From: Chloroflexi bacterium AL-N1
GTDB lineage: Bacteria; Chloroflexota; Chloroflexia; Chloroflexales; Roseiflexaceae
Length of the DNA: 64,000 nucleotides
Assembly (NCBI GenBank): GCA_013122435.1
Contig: WYDT01000013.1
Coordinates: forward strand, 124,001 to 188,000
Direction of reading: 5' to 3'
Shown: in pieces, positions 23,751 through 33,442 of the stretch
Position numbering within the stretch: the stretch's first letter is position 1
Layout: every line of letters starts with the position of its first letter
Translations under genes and position numbers: made by a program
The notes under the pieces: generated by a model
Database searches by the model: none
What the model was told of the DNA's origin: nothing
What the model saw: only the letters and a program-made list of their open reading frames with translations

Positions 23751-25937
23751 TTACGACTTCGTGGCTTGCTGTTGATCGGCCACATTCGTGCGACCATTCA
23801 AGCTCTTCTTATGCCCATTACTGCTGCCATTCGTAGATGGTGATTTAATCACCGGATCAATGGTCTCCAGTGTCTCTTGCGGGAGATGACAGAATATTTG
23901 ATGCCCATCACCAAATTCACGCCATGGTGGAATGTCGGTTTCACATTTCTTGCCACCATCCGGCATCAGATCACGTCGTGGACAACGGGTGTGGAAACGA
24001 CAACCACTGGGCGGCTTCATCGCGCTGGGAACCGCCCCATCAAGCCGAATTTGCTTTTGTTCAACTTTGGGATCAGGGATGGGTACCGCTGACAAGAGCG
24101 CTTCGGTGTATGGATGATAGGGCGGTGCATAAATATCCTCAGCACGGCCAATCTCAACGATGTTACCGAGATACATCACCGCTACATAATCTGAGAAGAA
24201 ACGCACCACACTCAAATCGTGAGCAATAAAGATCATCGTGGTGCCAAACTCGCGCTGAATATCGATCAGCAGATTGAGAATGGCAGCCTGTACCGACACA
24301 TCCAGCGCACTCACCGGCTCATCACACAAGACCAGATCGGGTTGGCTAGCAAGAGCGCGTGCAATGCCCACACGTTGTTTCTCACCACCACTCAACTGGC
24401 GCGGCAGACGATCATAGTAGCTTTCGCTCAAACGAATAGAATCAAGGAGTTTGACCACATTTTCTCTAATCTGATTGCGTGGGACCGTTTTAAAGCGAAT
24501 CATTGGACGCGCAATCTGCTGCCCGACAGTATACGATGGATTCATGGTCGAATCAGGATTCTGAAAAACCATCTGTAGTTCCTGAATCAGATCAATATTC
24601 CGTTGGCTCAGATCTCCCGTAATATCAAAGCCCAGGAAATTCGCCTCACCATCGGTGCTATCCTCAAGACCGATAATCGTCTTGACTAATGTGCTCTTCC
24701 CACACCCCGACTCACCTACGATGCCCAATGTGCTCCCACGAGGAACATCGAAAGAGATATCCTCAACAGCTTTTACCTGACGCTTTTCTCCCAAACCTAT
24801 TACATCGCGCAAACCATTGCCTGCCACATCGTAATATTTCTTCAGGCTATTAATCTGTAGAATAGGTTCATTTTGTGTCACATCTTCCGTAGCTGCACGT
24901 ACCTTGATATCCTCAGGCGGAATCCATGCACTTTGATCGATTTCTTCCGCAAAGTGGCAGCGTACCTGCGTGTTATTTGCAACACTCCGCAGTTGTGGTC
25001 GCTCCGCGATACAGCGGTCCTGAGTATAATCACAACGCGGGCCGTACACACACCCTTTGGGACGATCATTGGGTGGTGGCACACGGCCAGGGATGGGGTA
25101 TAGCTGACTTTCATCTTTGTTGTTTCCAAGTTTAGGGACACAGCGAATCAGTCCCTGCGTGTAGGGATGTTGTGGATGATCAAAAATATCTTCCACTGTT
25201 GCCCGCTCAACCATTTCGCCTGCATACATCACACCGACACGTGAACAGACACGTGCGACAACGCCAAGATTATGGCTGATATACATAATTGCTGTATCAA
25301 AATCACGTCGCAACTCGGCAATCAGATCAAGCACGGCTGCCTCAACCGTCACGTCCAGTGCGGTCGTTGGCTCATCCATGATGAGAAGCGCCGGGTTGTT
25401 CAACAGTGCCATCGCGATCACTACGCGTTGTTGTTGACCGCCAGAGATTTGGTGTGGGTAGCGCCGCATAACACTGCTGGGATCGGGCATATACACGCGT
25501 TTCAGCATCTCAACACATTGTTCCTCGGCATCATCGCTGCTCATATTGCGATGAACCGTCAACACCTCTTTCATCTGCTCGCCAAGGCGTAACGATGGAT
25601 TCAAAGCTTGCATGGGATCTTGATAGACCATTGCGATCTTATCACCACGTAAACGACGCAACTCTTCGCCCTGTTTGCCAACGAGATCCTGCCCCTGAAA
25701 CTTGATACTGCCCCGCTTTACAAAGCCATTGGCCCCCAGAAAATTGAGGATTGCCCAGGCAACCGTGCTTTTCCCACAGCCCGACTCACCGACAATACCG
25801 TGAGTTTCACCACGCTGAATATCGAACGATACATTTTGAACAGCTTCGATCTCACCGCCACGTACTTTATACGCAATGGCCAGATCTTCAACCTCAAGCA
25901 CTAACGTACTATCATCTTGTGTTTGTTGATTTTCCAT
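23751..25937 (-). CDS. Fused DppD-DppF-type dipeptide ABC transporter ATPase
   Basis: A 728-residue protein containing two complete ABC ATPases of the oligopeptide family in one chain. The N-half (about 10-335) has GESGCGKST, the ISGGQQQRV signature and MDEPTTALD, then the family-specific Cys-containing C-terminal element (GPRCDYTQDRC). The C-half (about 355-690) has GESGCGKST, LSGGEKQRV, CDEPVSALD and FHTRCP. Each element is normally on a separate protein (DppD and DppF); fusion guarantees a 1:1 pair. The last 40 residues are a Ser/Asn-rich tail. It powers uptake of peptides or a similar solute with the two permeases and binding protein encoded upstream on the same strand. Confidence 0.95.
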   Translation of the reverse strand: MENQQTQDDSTLVLEVEDLAIAYKVRGGEIEAVQNVSFDIQRGETHGIVGESGCGKSTVAWAILNFLGANGFVKRGSIKFQGQDLVGKQGEELRRLRGDKIAMVYQDPMQALNPSLRLGEQMKEVLTVHRNMSSDDAEEQCVEMLKRVYMPDPSSVMRRYPHQISGGQQQRVVIAMALLNNPALLIMDEPTTALDVTVEAAVLDLIAELRRDFDTAIMYISHNLGVVARVCSRVGVMYAGEMVERATVEDIFDHPQHPYTQGLIRCVPKLGNNKDESQLYPIPGRVPPPNDRPKGCVYGPRCDYTQDRCIAERPQLRSVANNTQVRCHFAEEIDQSAWIPPEDIKVRAATEDVTQNEPILQINSLKKYYDVAGNGLRDVIGLGEKRQVKAVEDISFDVPRGSTLGIVGESGCGKSTLVKTIIGLEDSTDGEANFLGFDITGDLSQRNIDLIQELQMVFQNPDSTMNPSYTVGQQIARPMIRFKTVPRNQIRENVVKLLDSIRLSESYYDRLPRQLSGGEKQRVGIARALASQPDLVLCDEPVSALDVSVQAAILNLLIDIQREFGTTMIFIAHDLSVVRFFSDYVAVMYLGNIVEIGRAEDIYAPPYHPYTEALLSAVPIPDPKVEQKQIRLDGAVPSAMKPPSGCRFHTRCPRRDLMPDGGKKCETDIPPWREFGDGHQIFCHLPQETLETIDPVIKSPSTNGSSNGHKKSLNGRTNVADQQQATKS

Positions 25938-26032
25938 ATCTTACATTCCAGTTTTTATAGCTCCAGGCCCAACTGTAGAATGTATCAAGCTAATCCTGAA
26001 ACTGTACGGTTACGCTCCGATCAAACACACCA

Positions 26033-27031
26033 TTATCGCTGGAAACGGGTAATTTCTTCACGCAAGCCATCAGCAAAAAGATTTAACCCAATAACGAGCG
26101 TTGAAATCGCAACAGCTGGCCAAATTACCGGCCATGGCGTTACAAAAATAAAACGTCGTGCATCATTCACCATAGTGCCCCAATCGGGGTCGGGTGGCTG
26201 TAGACCAATACCTAGAAATCCCAAGGTACCAATAGTGAAGATGGCATAGCCAACGCGCAGCATTGAATCAACGAGCAGCGGACCACGGGCATTCGGCAGA
26301 ATCTCACGAAACATAATGAAGGCCACATTCTCACCACGTGTTTCGGCAGAACGAATGTAGTCACGTGTCTTGATATCAAGTGCTAAGCTGCGTGCCAATC
26401 GTGCAATACCTGGCGCACCTGTCACCGTGATGGCAATAATAACGACCAGATCGCCCCGACCAAGGGCACCAATAACAACGATATAGAGCACAATGACGGG
26501 AAAAGCGATCAACGCATCCAAGATTTGCATCACAATTTGATCGGTCCAGCCGCCACGATAGCCAGCTAACAAACCCAGTGTCGACCCAAGCACCAGCGAG
26601 CCAAGGACGCCCCAGATAGCCACACCACCAGGGATAGAAATTTCCGTACGATTTGGAAAAATTGTTTTGAGGAATTGCCCAATCGCACCTACTTCCTGTT
26701 GGGTGGATACATTGCCATCGGGAAGCGCAATACGTGTTTTAAGCAAAATAACCTGTGTACCCGCCATCAAACGCGATGCGATATCACGGCCAAGATGGTC
26801 TGTTCCCAACCAGTTCTCAGCACTCGGCGGTAAATTCTGAGCAAACTGGTTCGCGTTTGGTGGATACGGGGTCCAAAACAAAGAAACAAAACCAACCGTC
26901 AACCAGAAGAGCACAATGATAAGACCTACAGTCCCTACAGGAGACTCAAAGATAATTGAAATGCTTTTCCAAATATTTTGTAGTCGCGATGGGCCTGTAT
27001 TCGTTTCGATAGTAGGTTGTGCAACTGCCAT
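26033..27031 (-). CDS. DppC-type ABC transporter permease
   Basis: A 332-residue permease. Start 27031 (MAVAQPTIETN) is set by GGAGA ten bases upstream rather than the longer frame to 27082. It has an N-terminal membrane helix, the family motif LGTDHLGRDIASRLMAGTQ, about five further helices and the EAA loop ETRGENVAFIMFREILPNARGP that docks onto the ATPase. A Gly/Pro-rich C-terminal end (LGIGLQPPDPDWGTMV) is typical. A segment of about 40 residues between the LGTDxxGRD motif and the core (DGNVSTQQEVGAIGQFLK) is longer than in standard DppC proteins. It pairs with the permease encoded 53 bases upstream. Confidence 0.93.
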   Translation of the reverse strand: MAVAQPTIETNTGPSRLQNIWKSISIIFESPVGTVGLIIVLFWLTVGFVSLFWTPYPPNANQFAQNLPPSAENWLGTDHLGRDIASRLMAGTQVILLKTRIALPDGNVSTQQEVGAIGQFLKTIFPNRTEISIPGGVAIWGVLGSLVLGSTLGLLAGYRGGWTDQIVMQILDALIAFPVIVLYIVVIGALGRGDLVVIIAITVTGAPGIARLARSLALDIKTRDYIRSAETRGENVAFIMFREILPNARGPLLVDSMLRVGYAIFTIGTLGFLGIGLQPPDPDWGTMVNDARRFIFVTPWPVIWPAVAISTLVIGLNLFADGLREEITRFQR

Positions 27032-27084
27032 ATCTTTCTCCAGAGTAGATAAACTACATGTGCATACGGTATGTATCTGCATGC

Positions 27085-28386
27085 CTATGAGTAGCGTATA
27101 CGTGGATTGAGGTAGGTATAGGCCACATCTCCCAGTAATCGTGTTGCTACAGCAATCAGAACCGTTACCATGGCAGCTGCCTGCACCGCGTTAGGATCAC
27201 CAAAAATAGCAGCGTCATAAATATATGAACCCAAACCAGGATACCCAAACAGGACTTCAACCACCACCACACCACCGATTAACCAGTTCACATGAAGCAT
27301 AATAATCGTGATGGGTGCCATAAGTGCATTCCGCAGAGCGTGGCCAAACACGACCCGATAAAAGGGCATCCCCTTGATAATGGCGGTTCGAATGTACGGG
27401 GTGTTCATAACTTCAACCATACTTGCCCGCGTCATACGTGCAACATATCCCAGTTCAACGGCCGTTAAGGTCAATACCGGCAGTACCAGCAGCGCTGGAT
27501 TCTGAAAAATAGCATTGTCACTCGTAAAAATTGCCACTGCAGGCAAGACTTGCAGCCAGACCCCAAAGATCAGAATTAAAAATACTCCTGTGACAAACTC
27601 AGGCGTTGCGGTAAATCCTAAACTCGTTATAGAAATAATGCGGTCAAGAATTTTTCCCTCGTTAATTCCTGCAACGATCCCCAGCACTAAAGCAAGTGGC
27701 ATCACCACGATAAAGGCGGTGGCAGCAAGTATGACTGTATTACGAATACGAATAGGCAGTGTATTCGACACGGGGCGATTCGTCTGTAACGATACACCAG
27801 GGTCGCCGCGTATCATACCTTTGCGAAGCGGAATCCAATCCTGAGCAGCACCACGCACTTCCTGCACACCTGTCTGCGTAGAAACAAATGCAACATTTTC
27901 ACTACCACGAACCCACTGGGCTGCTCTGCCCTGGTTGTCTACACCCCAGAAAAACTCAGTCCCTTCTTCGTCGATACGCCAGAACTCATCACCATTCTCG
28001 CGTATAATGCCCCCCTCTTCCTGGCGCACAACCGCAACAAGTTCTCCCTCATCCCCAATTTCCCAGCGCATCAGCCGATCGTCAACGTTGGCCCACCATT
28101 CGTCCTCACCACTACGGGCATTCGGAATGGTCACAAGTGGGTAGCCAACCAGATCATCAGCCCGCCAATCGCTCCCTGCCAACCAATCTACATACCGCAA
28201 CCACGATGGTTCATCAAGGCCAAGCTGATCGCTCAATGACTGGCGTTGTTCGTCGGTGGCAAACACACCTAAAATTTGGACAGTAACGTCCCTACCACTG
28301 AATTCAAGGAGGAAAAAAAGAATCATCGACACGAGCAACATTGTGATGACCGTTGAAATAATGCTGCGTATAAGAAAACGTGCCAT
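27085..28386 (-). CDS. DppB-type ABC transporter permease with large periplasmic insertion
   Basis: A 433-residue permease. Start 28386 (MARFLIRSII) has GGGAGC eight bases upstream. The N-terminal helix, the DQLGLDEPSWLRYVDWLAG loop and the DPGVSLQTNRPV motif are standard, but between the last two lies an insertion of about 115 residues, rich in Trp, Glu and Gly (WWANVDD, RWEIGDEGE, FWRIDEEG, FFWGVDNQG). It would lie outside the membrane and looks like short beta repeats. The remaining helices and the EAA loop (IKGMPFYRVVFGHALRNALMAPI) are normal. Usual family length is about 310-340. The insertion may contact the binding protein or cell wall; this is inference. Confidence 0.93.
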   Translation of the reverse strand: MARFLIRSIISTVITMLLVSMILFFLLEFSGRDVTVQILGVFATDEQRQSLSDQLGLDEPSWLRYVDWLAGSDWRADDLVGYPLVTIPNARSGEDEWWANVDDRLMRWEIGDEGELVAVVRQEEGGIIRENGDEFWRIDEEGTEFFWGVDNQGRAAQWVRGSENVAFVSTQTGVQEVRGAAQDWIPLRKGMIRGDPGVSLQTNRPVSNTLPIRIRNTVILAATAFIVVMPLALVLGIVAGINEGKILDRIISITSLGFTATPEFVTGVFLILIFGVWLQVLPAVAIFTSDNAIFQNPALLVLPVLTLTAVELGYVARMTRASMVEVMNTPYIRTAIIKGMPFYRVVFGHALRNALMAPITIIMLHVNWLIGGVVVVEVLFGYPGLGSYIYDAAIFGDPNAVQAAAMVTVLIAVATRLLGDVAYTYLNPRIRYS

Positions 28387-28405
28387 AATAAAAGCTCCCA
28401 TAAAT

Positions 28406-28459
28406 CAGAAAAACCGATACCCGCGCTGCTGTTACATAGACAGTGGCATAGGTATCGGT
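28406..28459 (-). terminator. Terminator between binding-protein and permease genes
   Basis: On the minus strand a 9-bp perfect stem (ACCGATACC / GGTATCGGT) is followed by TTTTTC. It lies inside the operon, about 20 bases before the DppB-type start, so it probably lets only part of transcription read through. A second hairpin (AAAGAGTG / CACTCTTT) sits at 28536-28585, just after the binding-protein gene. Confidence 0.75.
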
Positions 28460-28590
28460 CTCCTCATTTTACTGCATCAGATATGAAACAAACGCTGACA
28501 ATACCTTTTTGTGTTCTCAGACAGTCGTCTGGCCTAAAGAGTGATTTGTACAGACTCGATTCAAATCGTTAATCAGGCACTCTTTGCTCA

Positions 28591-30318
28591 CTACGCCTCA
28601 TCATCAATCCAGACCTCGGTCAAGAAATCGTACGAAGTCGGATGTGCTACAAAATTCTTGACACGAGGTCGGTTGATACGCCATTGTTTTTTGTAGAAGC
28701 TGACACCAATAGGACCACGTTCCTGGAATATATCCATAAGTTTGCCTATGTGTTCACTTCTTTCCGTAGGATCGATTGTCGCCTCCGCGATCTTCAACGT
28801 TTCTACAAACTCATCGTCGACCCAACGTGTTTCATTCCATGGAACTGGATTGCCGTCTGCATCAGCCGTGTAGGCCAGTGCTAAAACCATTGTGTCCAGT
28901 GGGCGGTGCGTCCAGGCAGTGATACCGAGTGGCACTTCAGTCCAACGCTCCCAATAACCATCAGGTTGTGTGATATCCAGCTCAAATGCAAAACCGGCTG
29001 GTGCAGCCATTTCTACCAGAGCCTGGGCGAATTCAGCTTCACCTTCATCGTTCTTTGTTGCAACAGTCGCTCGTATGGGCAACTCATTGCCGGTATCTGC
29101 AGCCCATTCTTCTAAAAGCGCTCTGGCACCATCCGGATCATACTCAGGAATAGGTCGTTCAACAAAGGCAGGATGTATTGGTGCTATGTGTGCATCACTA
29201 CTCAAATCACCTTCGTTGAAATAGGCCAGTTGCAGAATTTGCGCTCGGTCCTGGCACATCTTCAAAGCATTCATGACACGGACATCATCCCAGGGCTCTA
29301 CATCCACCCGACAGCGCAGAACGATGTTTTGTGCAGTACTCACATCTTTCACTTCCATATCGGGATTAGCACTGAGCGCCTGCCAGTTGGCAGGTAAGGG
29401 TTGATAGAAAGAATCGATCTGGCCAGATTGGATAGCGGCAACTGACGCATCTTTATCCAGATTGATGTACTGAATTTCATCGATGTAGGGTAATGGATTG
29501 CCATCTTCACCCATCTGCCAGTAATCTGTACGTGCCTTTAGAATAGCCCGTTCGCCATCGGCATATTCCTCAAGCGTAAACGGTCCCGTCCCAACCGGCT
29601 GTTGGATGAAGTCGCCCTCAAAATCACGTGGCACAATAACGGCTGGATAGTGGAACAGATTCTCAGGCACACCAATGTTCGGGGTCGTCAGGTTGAGTTT
29701 AATGGTATAATCATCGACTTTTTCAACACTATTCATACCATCAAGGTATGACAGCAAGCCCAACATTGATGAGCCAATCTCGGGATCAAGCCACTGCCCA
29801 AAATTAAACATGACATCGTCGGCAGTCAACGCTTGACCATTGTTGAACAGAATACCTTCTTTGAGATAGAGTGTCCACTCGGTTACGTCATCATTGGCTT
29901 CCCAGCGATCAAGCAAATATGGCGTCGTAATGTTCTCTTCATCAGTAAAAGTCAGATATTCAGCGACCTGGCGTACCACATTGGCGCCTTCCACCCACGA
30001 CAAACGAGCAGGGTGATCGAGCAGCTGAATGGATGTCCCTAGTGTTAAGATTCCACCACGTTTAATGGCCCCAGCGACAGCACCTTCTCCCTCTGTTTCG
30101 CCCTCGGCTGCACCACCGTCGGTGTCGGCATCAGGTTCGGTACCAGCTTGATTGTTACCACCACACGCGCTGGCTACGGCTGCTGACATACCAAGTAGAG
30201 TCGCAACACGGATAAACCGACGACGGGATAGTTTTCCCTCTTGGAAAGATGTATACAAATCGGGTATACGTGAATGTACATCGTACATTTCGTCTTTGCT
30301 GATGAACTTCTTCGCCAC
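28591..30318 (-). CDS. Dipeptide/oligopeptide ABC substrate-binding lipoprotein (SBP_bac_5), Tat-type
   Basis: A 575-residue extracytoplasmic solute-binding protein. The start is a GTG at 30318 with GGAGG eight bases upstream; the ATG at 30333 would overlap that site. A 35-residue N-region precedes a twin-arginine motif (SRRRFIRVATLLG) and a lipobox (ASAC), so it is probably exported folded by Tat and lipid-anchored. An acidic Gly/Glu/Asp linker follows. The body has the family-5 pattern: NVVRQVAEYLTF, DRWEANDDVTEWTLYLKEGILFNNGQALTADDVMFNF, QPVGTGPFTLEEY. It captures peptides or similar ligands for the permeases downstream. It is the first gene of the four-gene operon. Confidence 0.94.
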   Translation of the reverse strand: MAKKFISKDEMYDVHSRIPDLYTSFQEGKLSRRRFIRVATLLGMSAAVASACGGNNQAGTEPDADTDGGAAEGETEGEGAVAGAIKRGGILTLGTSIQLLDHPARLSWVEGANVVRQVAEYLTFTDEENITTPYLLDRWEANDDVTEWTLYLKEGILFNNGQALTADDVMFNFGQWLDPEIGSSMLGLLSYLDGMNSVEKVDDYTIKLNLTTPNIGVPENLFHYPAVIVPRDFEGDFIQQPVGTGPFTLEEYADGERAILKARTDYWQMGEDGNPLPYIDEIQYINLDKDASVAAIQSGQIDSFYQPLPANWQALSANPDMEVKDVSTAQNIVLRCRVDVEPWDDVRVMNALKMCQDRAQILQLAYFNEGDLSSDAHIAPIHPAFVERPIPEYDPDGARALLEEWAADTGNELPIRATVATKNDEGEAEFAQALVEMAAPAGFAFELDITQPDGYWERWTEVPLGITAWTHRPLDTMVLALAYTADADGNPVPWNETRWVDDEFVETLKIAEATIDPTERSEHIGKLMDIFQERGPIGVSFYKKQWRINRPRVKNFVAHPTSYDFLTEVWIDDEA

Positions 30319-30742
30319 AGCAGAGTCCTCCATTTCCAGTAACTAATGGCATCTGAAATAAAACGATCTAGGTAAAAAACGCTAATGGGCACCAGTAAAA
30401 ATAATGGGAGTGCTAAGGGAGCGGTAATATTTAGGCAAACGTAAGCCTAGCTGAAAAACCCGCTTCATCGATGCTTGATGCGAGGAAGTTTTTGTGCCAC
30501 TCAAACACAGTATGAGAGATTGAATGACAAATTTAATTGGGAGTGCGTGTGGAGAAAAATACATTATACCTTTAGATAGTTGGGTAACTAACCTATGTGT
30601 TATATATTTAGTTACTAAACCCAAACCATGTTATTTCAATAATAACACGAGTCTGACATGCTGCCAAATACTAACACGGTTTAACCAATATTAATAAGGT
30701 GAGCCTGCTTTTTTACAGATGTGCCCACCTTGCCTGTACGTC
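30319..30742. other. Intergenic region upstream of ABC operon
   Basis: It must contain the promoter of the minus-strand ABC operon. An inverted repeat GTAACTAA / TTAGTTAC with a 16-base spacer lies at 30584-30615 and could be an operator. Near 30690-30733 a hairpin AAGGTGAGC / GCCCACCTT lies behind the asparagine synthetase gene; no T-run is visible on that strand. No gene is supported here. Confidence 0.5.
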
Positions 30743-32254
30743 CTACATCTGCCAGCGACCTACATTACGTAAAATTGCATCATGATTTTCAAAAGCATCA
30801 ACCAATAGCTGATGATAGAAACTTTCTTCTGGTGATCGTAAATTATCTGTGGGATGCTGGCTTACATATGCACTATGATCGATAGCGGCAGTCGCCTCTG
30901 CCAGAAGAACTTGCAACAGATCAACTGTCCCACTCCCTTCATCAAACTGTTCTTTATTGCGCCATACAATGTCATGCGGCAACAAATCTTCGACAGCTTT
31001 ACGCAGAATCCATTTCTCAATGTTCTGACCTGTATTAGTGCGATACAATTTCAAATCAGCTGGAATCGTTTGGGCCATATCGATAACTGTCGTGTCGAGA
31101 AATGGCACACGTCCTTCGATACTATGGCACATCGTCATCCGGTCAACTCGTTGTAAATTCACATTGTGAAGACTCTCGACTGATCGACGGAGTTCCTGAT
31201 GTAGGGCATCGTGATCGTGAATGTCTTTATAATAGGTATAACCAGCAAACAATTCATCAGCACCCTCACCAGTCAAAATAACTTTGACATAGTCAGCAGC
31301 CATCCGGGCACAAAAGAAGGTAGGAATCGCACTACGCACCAAATCCTGGTCAAAAGACTCAAGATGATAAATAATTTCTGGTAGTTTTGCGCGAACCTCT
31401 GCTGTTGTATAGACATACTCATGATGAATCGAATCAATGTGTTTGGCAACCCGTTGGGCTGCTTCTAAATCACGTGAGCCTTCGATACCAACTGAAAATG
31501 TGTGCAATTCTGGCATATGTTGACGAGCAATTGCCGCAATGATACTACTATCTAAACCACCTGAAAGAAAGGCACCCAGCGGTACATCACTCATTAAGTG
31601 CTTAATGATCGACTCTTCCAGTGTCTGGCGCACATTACGAATATGTTCATCAACTGACACATTGTTTGGTGTACGCCTGGGAACACTGTAATATGAGCGA
31701 AAACCATGTTGCGAGTGATAGTATGTTCCAGGCGGGAATTCATGGACGATCTCCGCGTGATCAACAATAGCCTTAAGCTCTGAGGCAAAGTAGAACACCT
31801 CGTCCGGCTGACCTGCATTGCTCAACCCATAGTAGAGAGGCTTGATGCCGATAGGATCGCGCGCAAGAAAGAGGGTATCGTTCTCTACAATCGCAAAGGC
31901 AAACATACCCTCCAAATGATTTACAGTGGCATTGCGCTGCTCTTCAAAAAGATGTAGCACCGTTTCACTGTCACTCGTGGACATGAAATGGTGCTTTTTG
32001 ACAAGGTGATCACGTAATAGATGGTGGTTGTAGACTTCGCCATTGGCAACAATGATAGCAGATTGATTTTCGTTATATAGCGGTTGCAGGCCGTCTTCAG
32101 GATCCATGATCGAGAGCCGTACATGACCTACTACTCCATGTTCATGATGGATATGGACACCGCTGCCATCAGGCCCACGATGGGCCATTTGATGCATCAT
32201 TTGGTGCACAGCACTCGATTCTGGCTGTGACCATACTCCAGCAATACCACACAT
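30743..32254 (-). CDS. asnB: Asparagine synthetase (glutamine-hydrolysing)
   Basis: A 503-residue AsnB of normal length. Start 32254 gives MCGIAGVW, exposing the catalytic Cys at position 2 of the glutaminase domain, and has GGAGA upstream; longer starts would block the Cys. The glutaminase domain shows HRGPDGSG, HVRLSIMD and NGEVYNH. The synthetase domain shows the pyrophosphatase loop LSGGLDSS, EGADELFAGY and the MCHSIEGRVPFLD region. It makes asparagine from aspartate, ATP and glutamine. A related amidotransferase for a cell-surface or secondary product is possible, but every motif here fits the housekeeping enzyme. A dehydrogenase-like gene lies 60 bases upstream. Confidence 0.95.
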   Translation of the reverse strand: MCGIAGVWSQPESSAVHQMMHQMAHRGPDGSGVHIHHEHGVVGHVRLSIMDPEDGLQPLYNENQSAIIVANGEVYNHHLLRDHLVKKHHFMSTSDSETVLHLFEEQRNATVNHLEGMFAFAIVENDTLFLARDPIGIKPLYYGLSNAGQPDEVFYFASELKAIVDHAEIVHEFPPGTYYHSQHGFRSYYSVPRRTPNNVSVDEHIRNVRQTLEESIIKHLMSDVPLGAFLSGGLDSSIIAAIARQHMPELHTFSVGIEGSRDLEAAQRVAKHIDSIHHEYVYTTAEVRAKLPEIIYHLESFDQDLVRSAIPTFFCARMAADYVKVILTGEGADELFAGYTYYKDIHDHDALHQELRRSVESLHNVNLQRVDRMTMCHSIEGRVPFLDTTVIDMAQTIPADLKLYRTNTGQNIEKWILRKAVEDLLPHDIVWRNKEQFDEGSGTVDLLQVLLAEATAAIDHSAYVSQHPTDNLRSPEESFYHQLLVDAFENHDAILRNVGRWQM

Positions 32255-32314
32255 TTGTATCTCCATTCGTTTCGCTCGGTACCACAAAAATAATTATAAG
32301 ATTTGTCCTCTGGT

Positions 32315-33319
32315 TTATGGTCGTCCTATAGAAATGACTCGTTCACGCCACACTTCTGGATTAACCATTGCGAACGGTTGCTCACCACGCAATGTAGCTA
32401 ACACATTTTCGGCAGCAATCAATGCCATGCGAGTGCGCGTCTGCACACTGGCACTGGCCATATGTGGTGTTACAATAACATTGGGTAGATTGATAAGTGG
32501 ATGATCGGGCGGAAGTGGTTCTGGATCAGTAACATCAAGTGCTGCGATAATTGGCTTTTGCTGTAGTGCTAAGACAAGCGCATGCGTGTCCACAATTGGG
32601 CCAGGTGCGGTGTTGATAAGTATGGCATCTGGTTTTAATAAATCCAAAGCATCGCGGTCAATTAAATGGTATGTGTCATCAGTGAGGGGACAGTGTAATG
32701 AAATCACATCACTCTCCGACAACAACCGTTTTAAGGATACATATTCTAATTCGGCATCTTGCTTATCTTCTATGTTGCGTACGGGGGTATGGTAAAGGAT
32801 GTCCATGCCAAAACTCTGTGCACGATAAGCAACAGCCTGAGCAATCTTATCCACACCGATCAAGCCAAGTGTGGCCCCATGGAGATCGCGTCCTAGCAGC
32901 GTTTCTGGTCCCCACGTTCGCCAACGACCAGCCTTGACATACTGATCGGCTTCGATCAAACGGCGGGCCGCCATCAGCATGAGTGCTATGGTAAAATCAG
33001 CCACCGTTTCTGCCAACACATCTGGTGTACGTGTCACGACAATACCACGTGCTGTTGCAGCTACACAATCAATATTGTTACATTCAACAGCATAGTTACT
33101 GATCACACGTAACCGTGTTGCAGCTTCCAGAAGCGTCGCGTCAATGGTATCACTTGGTAGCACCAGGAGGCCATCAACATAGGCCACCTCCTTCCGCAAG
33201 ACTGCGGGTGGTGGTGGTAGCTCCCCCGGCCACATGGTTATCTGAGCAGCACTTGCCAGTAAATCGAGCGCTGGTTGGGGCAAACGACGTGTTATGTAGA
33301 TGTTCGGTTGATCACTCAT
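32315..33319 (-). CDS. D-2-hydroxyacid dehydrogenase homologue with altered NAD and catalytic motifs
   Basis: A 334-residue member of the D-isomer 2-hydroxyacid dehydrogenase family (glyoxylate/hydroxypyruvate reductase-like) by overall sequence: ARGIVVTRTPDVLAETVADFTIALML, SDVISLHCPLTDDTYHLI, ALDVTDPEPLP and TPHMASA (the last two hold the catalytic Glu and His). Two key sites differ. The dinucleotide loop is GVDKIA, where the family has GxGxxG, and the catalytic Arg of NTARGPIVD is Pro (NTAPGPIVD). It may have lost the reaction, be under decay, or have a new role. The frame is intact over its full length, and AAGGAGCTATGTT supports the start. Confidence 0.88.
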   Translation of the reverse strand: MSDQPNIYITRRLPQPALDLLASAAQITMWPGELPPPPAVLRKEVAYVDGLLVLPSDTIDATLLEAATRLRVISNYAVECNNIDCVAATARGIVVTRTPDVLAETVADFTIALMLMAARRLIEADQYVKAGRWRTWGPETLLGRDLHGATLGLIGVDKIAQAVAYRAQSFGMDILYHTPVRNIEDKQDAELEYVSLKRLLSESDVISLHCPLTDDTYHLIDRDALDLLKPDAILINTAPGPIVDTHALVLALQQKPIIAALDVTDPEPLPPDHPLINLPNVIVTPHMASASVQTRTRMALIAAENVLATLRGEQPFAMVNPEVWRERVISIGRP

Positions 33320-33410
33320 AACATAGCTCCTTGGCCGAGCTTTTGATGTATAGTGTAGCTAACAAAATTGTCGTGTATAGTAGCAGAGATCGCAACAGGA
33401 TGCAATTCAC

Positions 33411-33439
33411 TTGGCAAGGTCATTCGTCTATGCTATAAT
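33411..33439 (+). promoter_or_regulatory. Sigma-70 promoter of the BMP/nucleoside importer operon
   Basis: TTGGCA at 33411-33416 and a consensus TATAAT at 33434-33439 with exactly 17 bp between. Transcription should begin near 33446, leaving a leader of about 160 bases before the ATG at 33604. Confidence 0.85.
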
Positions 33440-33442
33440 CTT

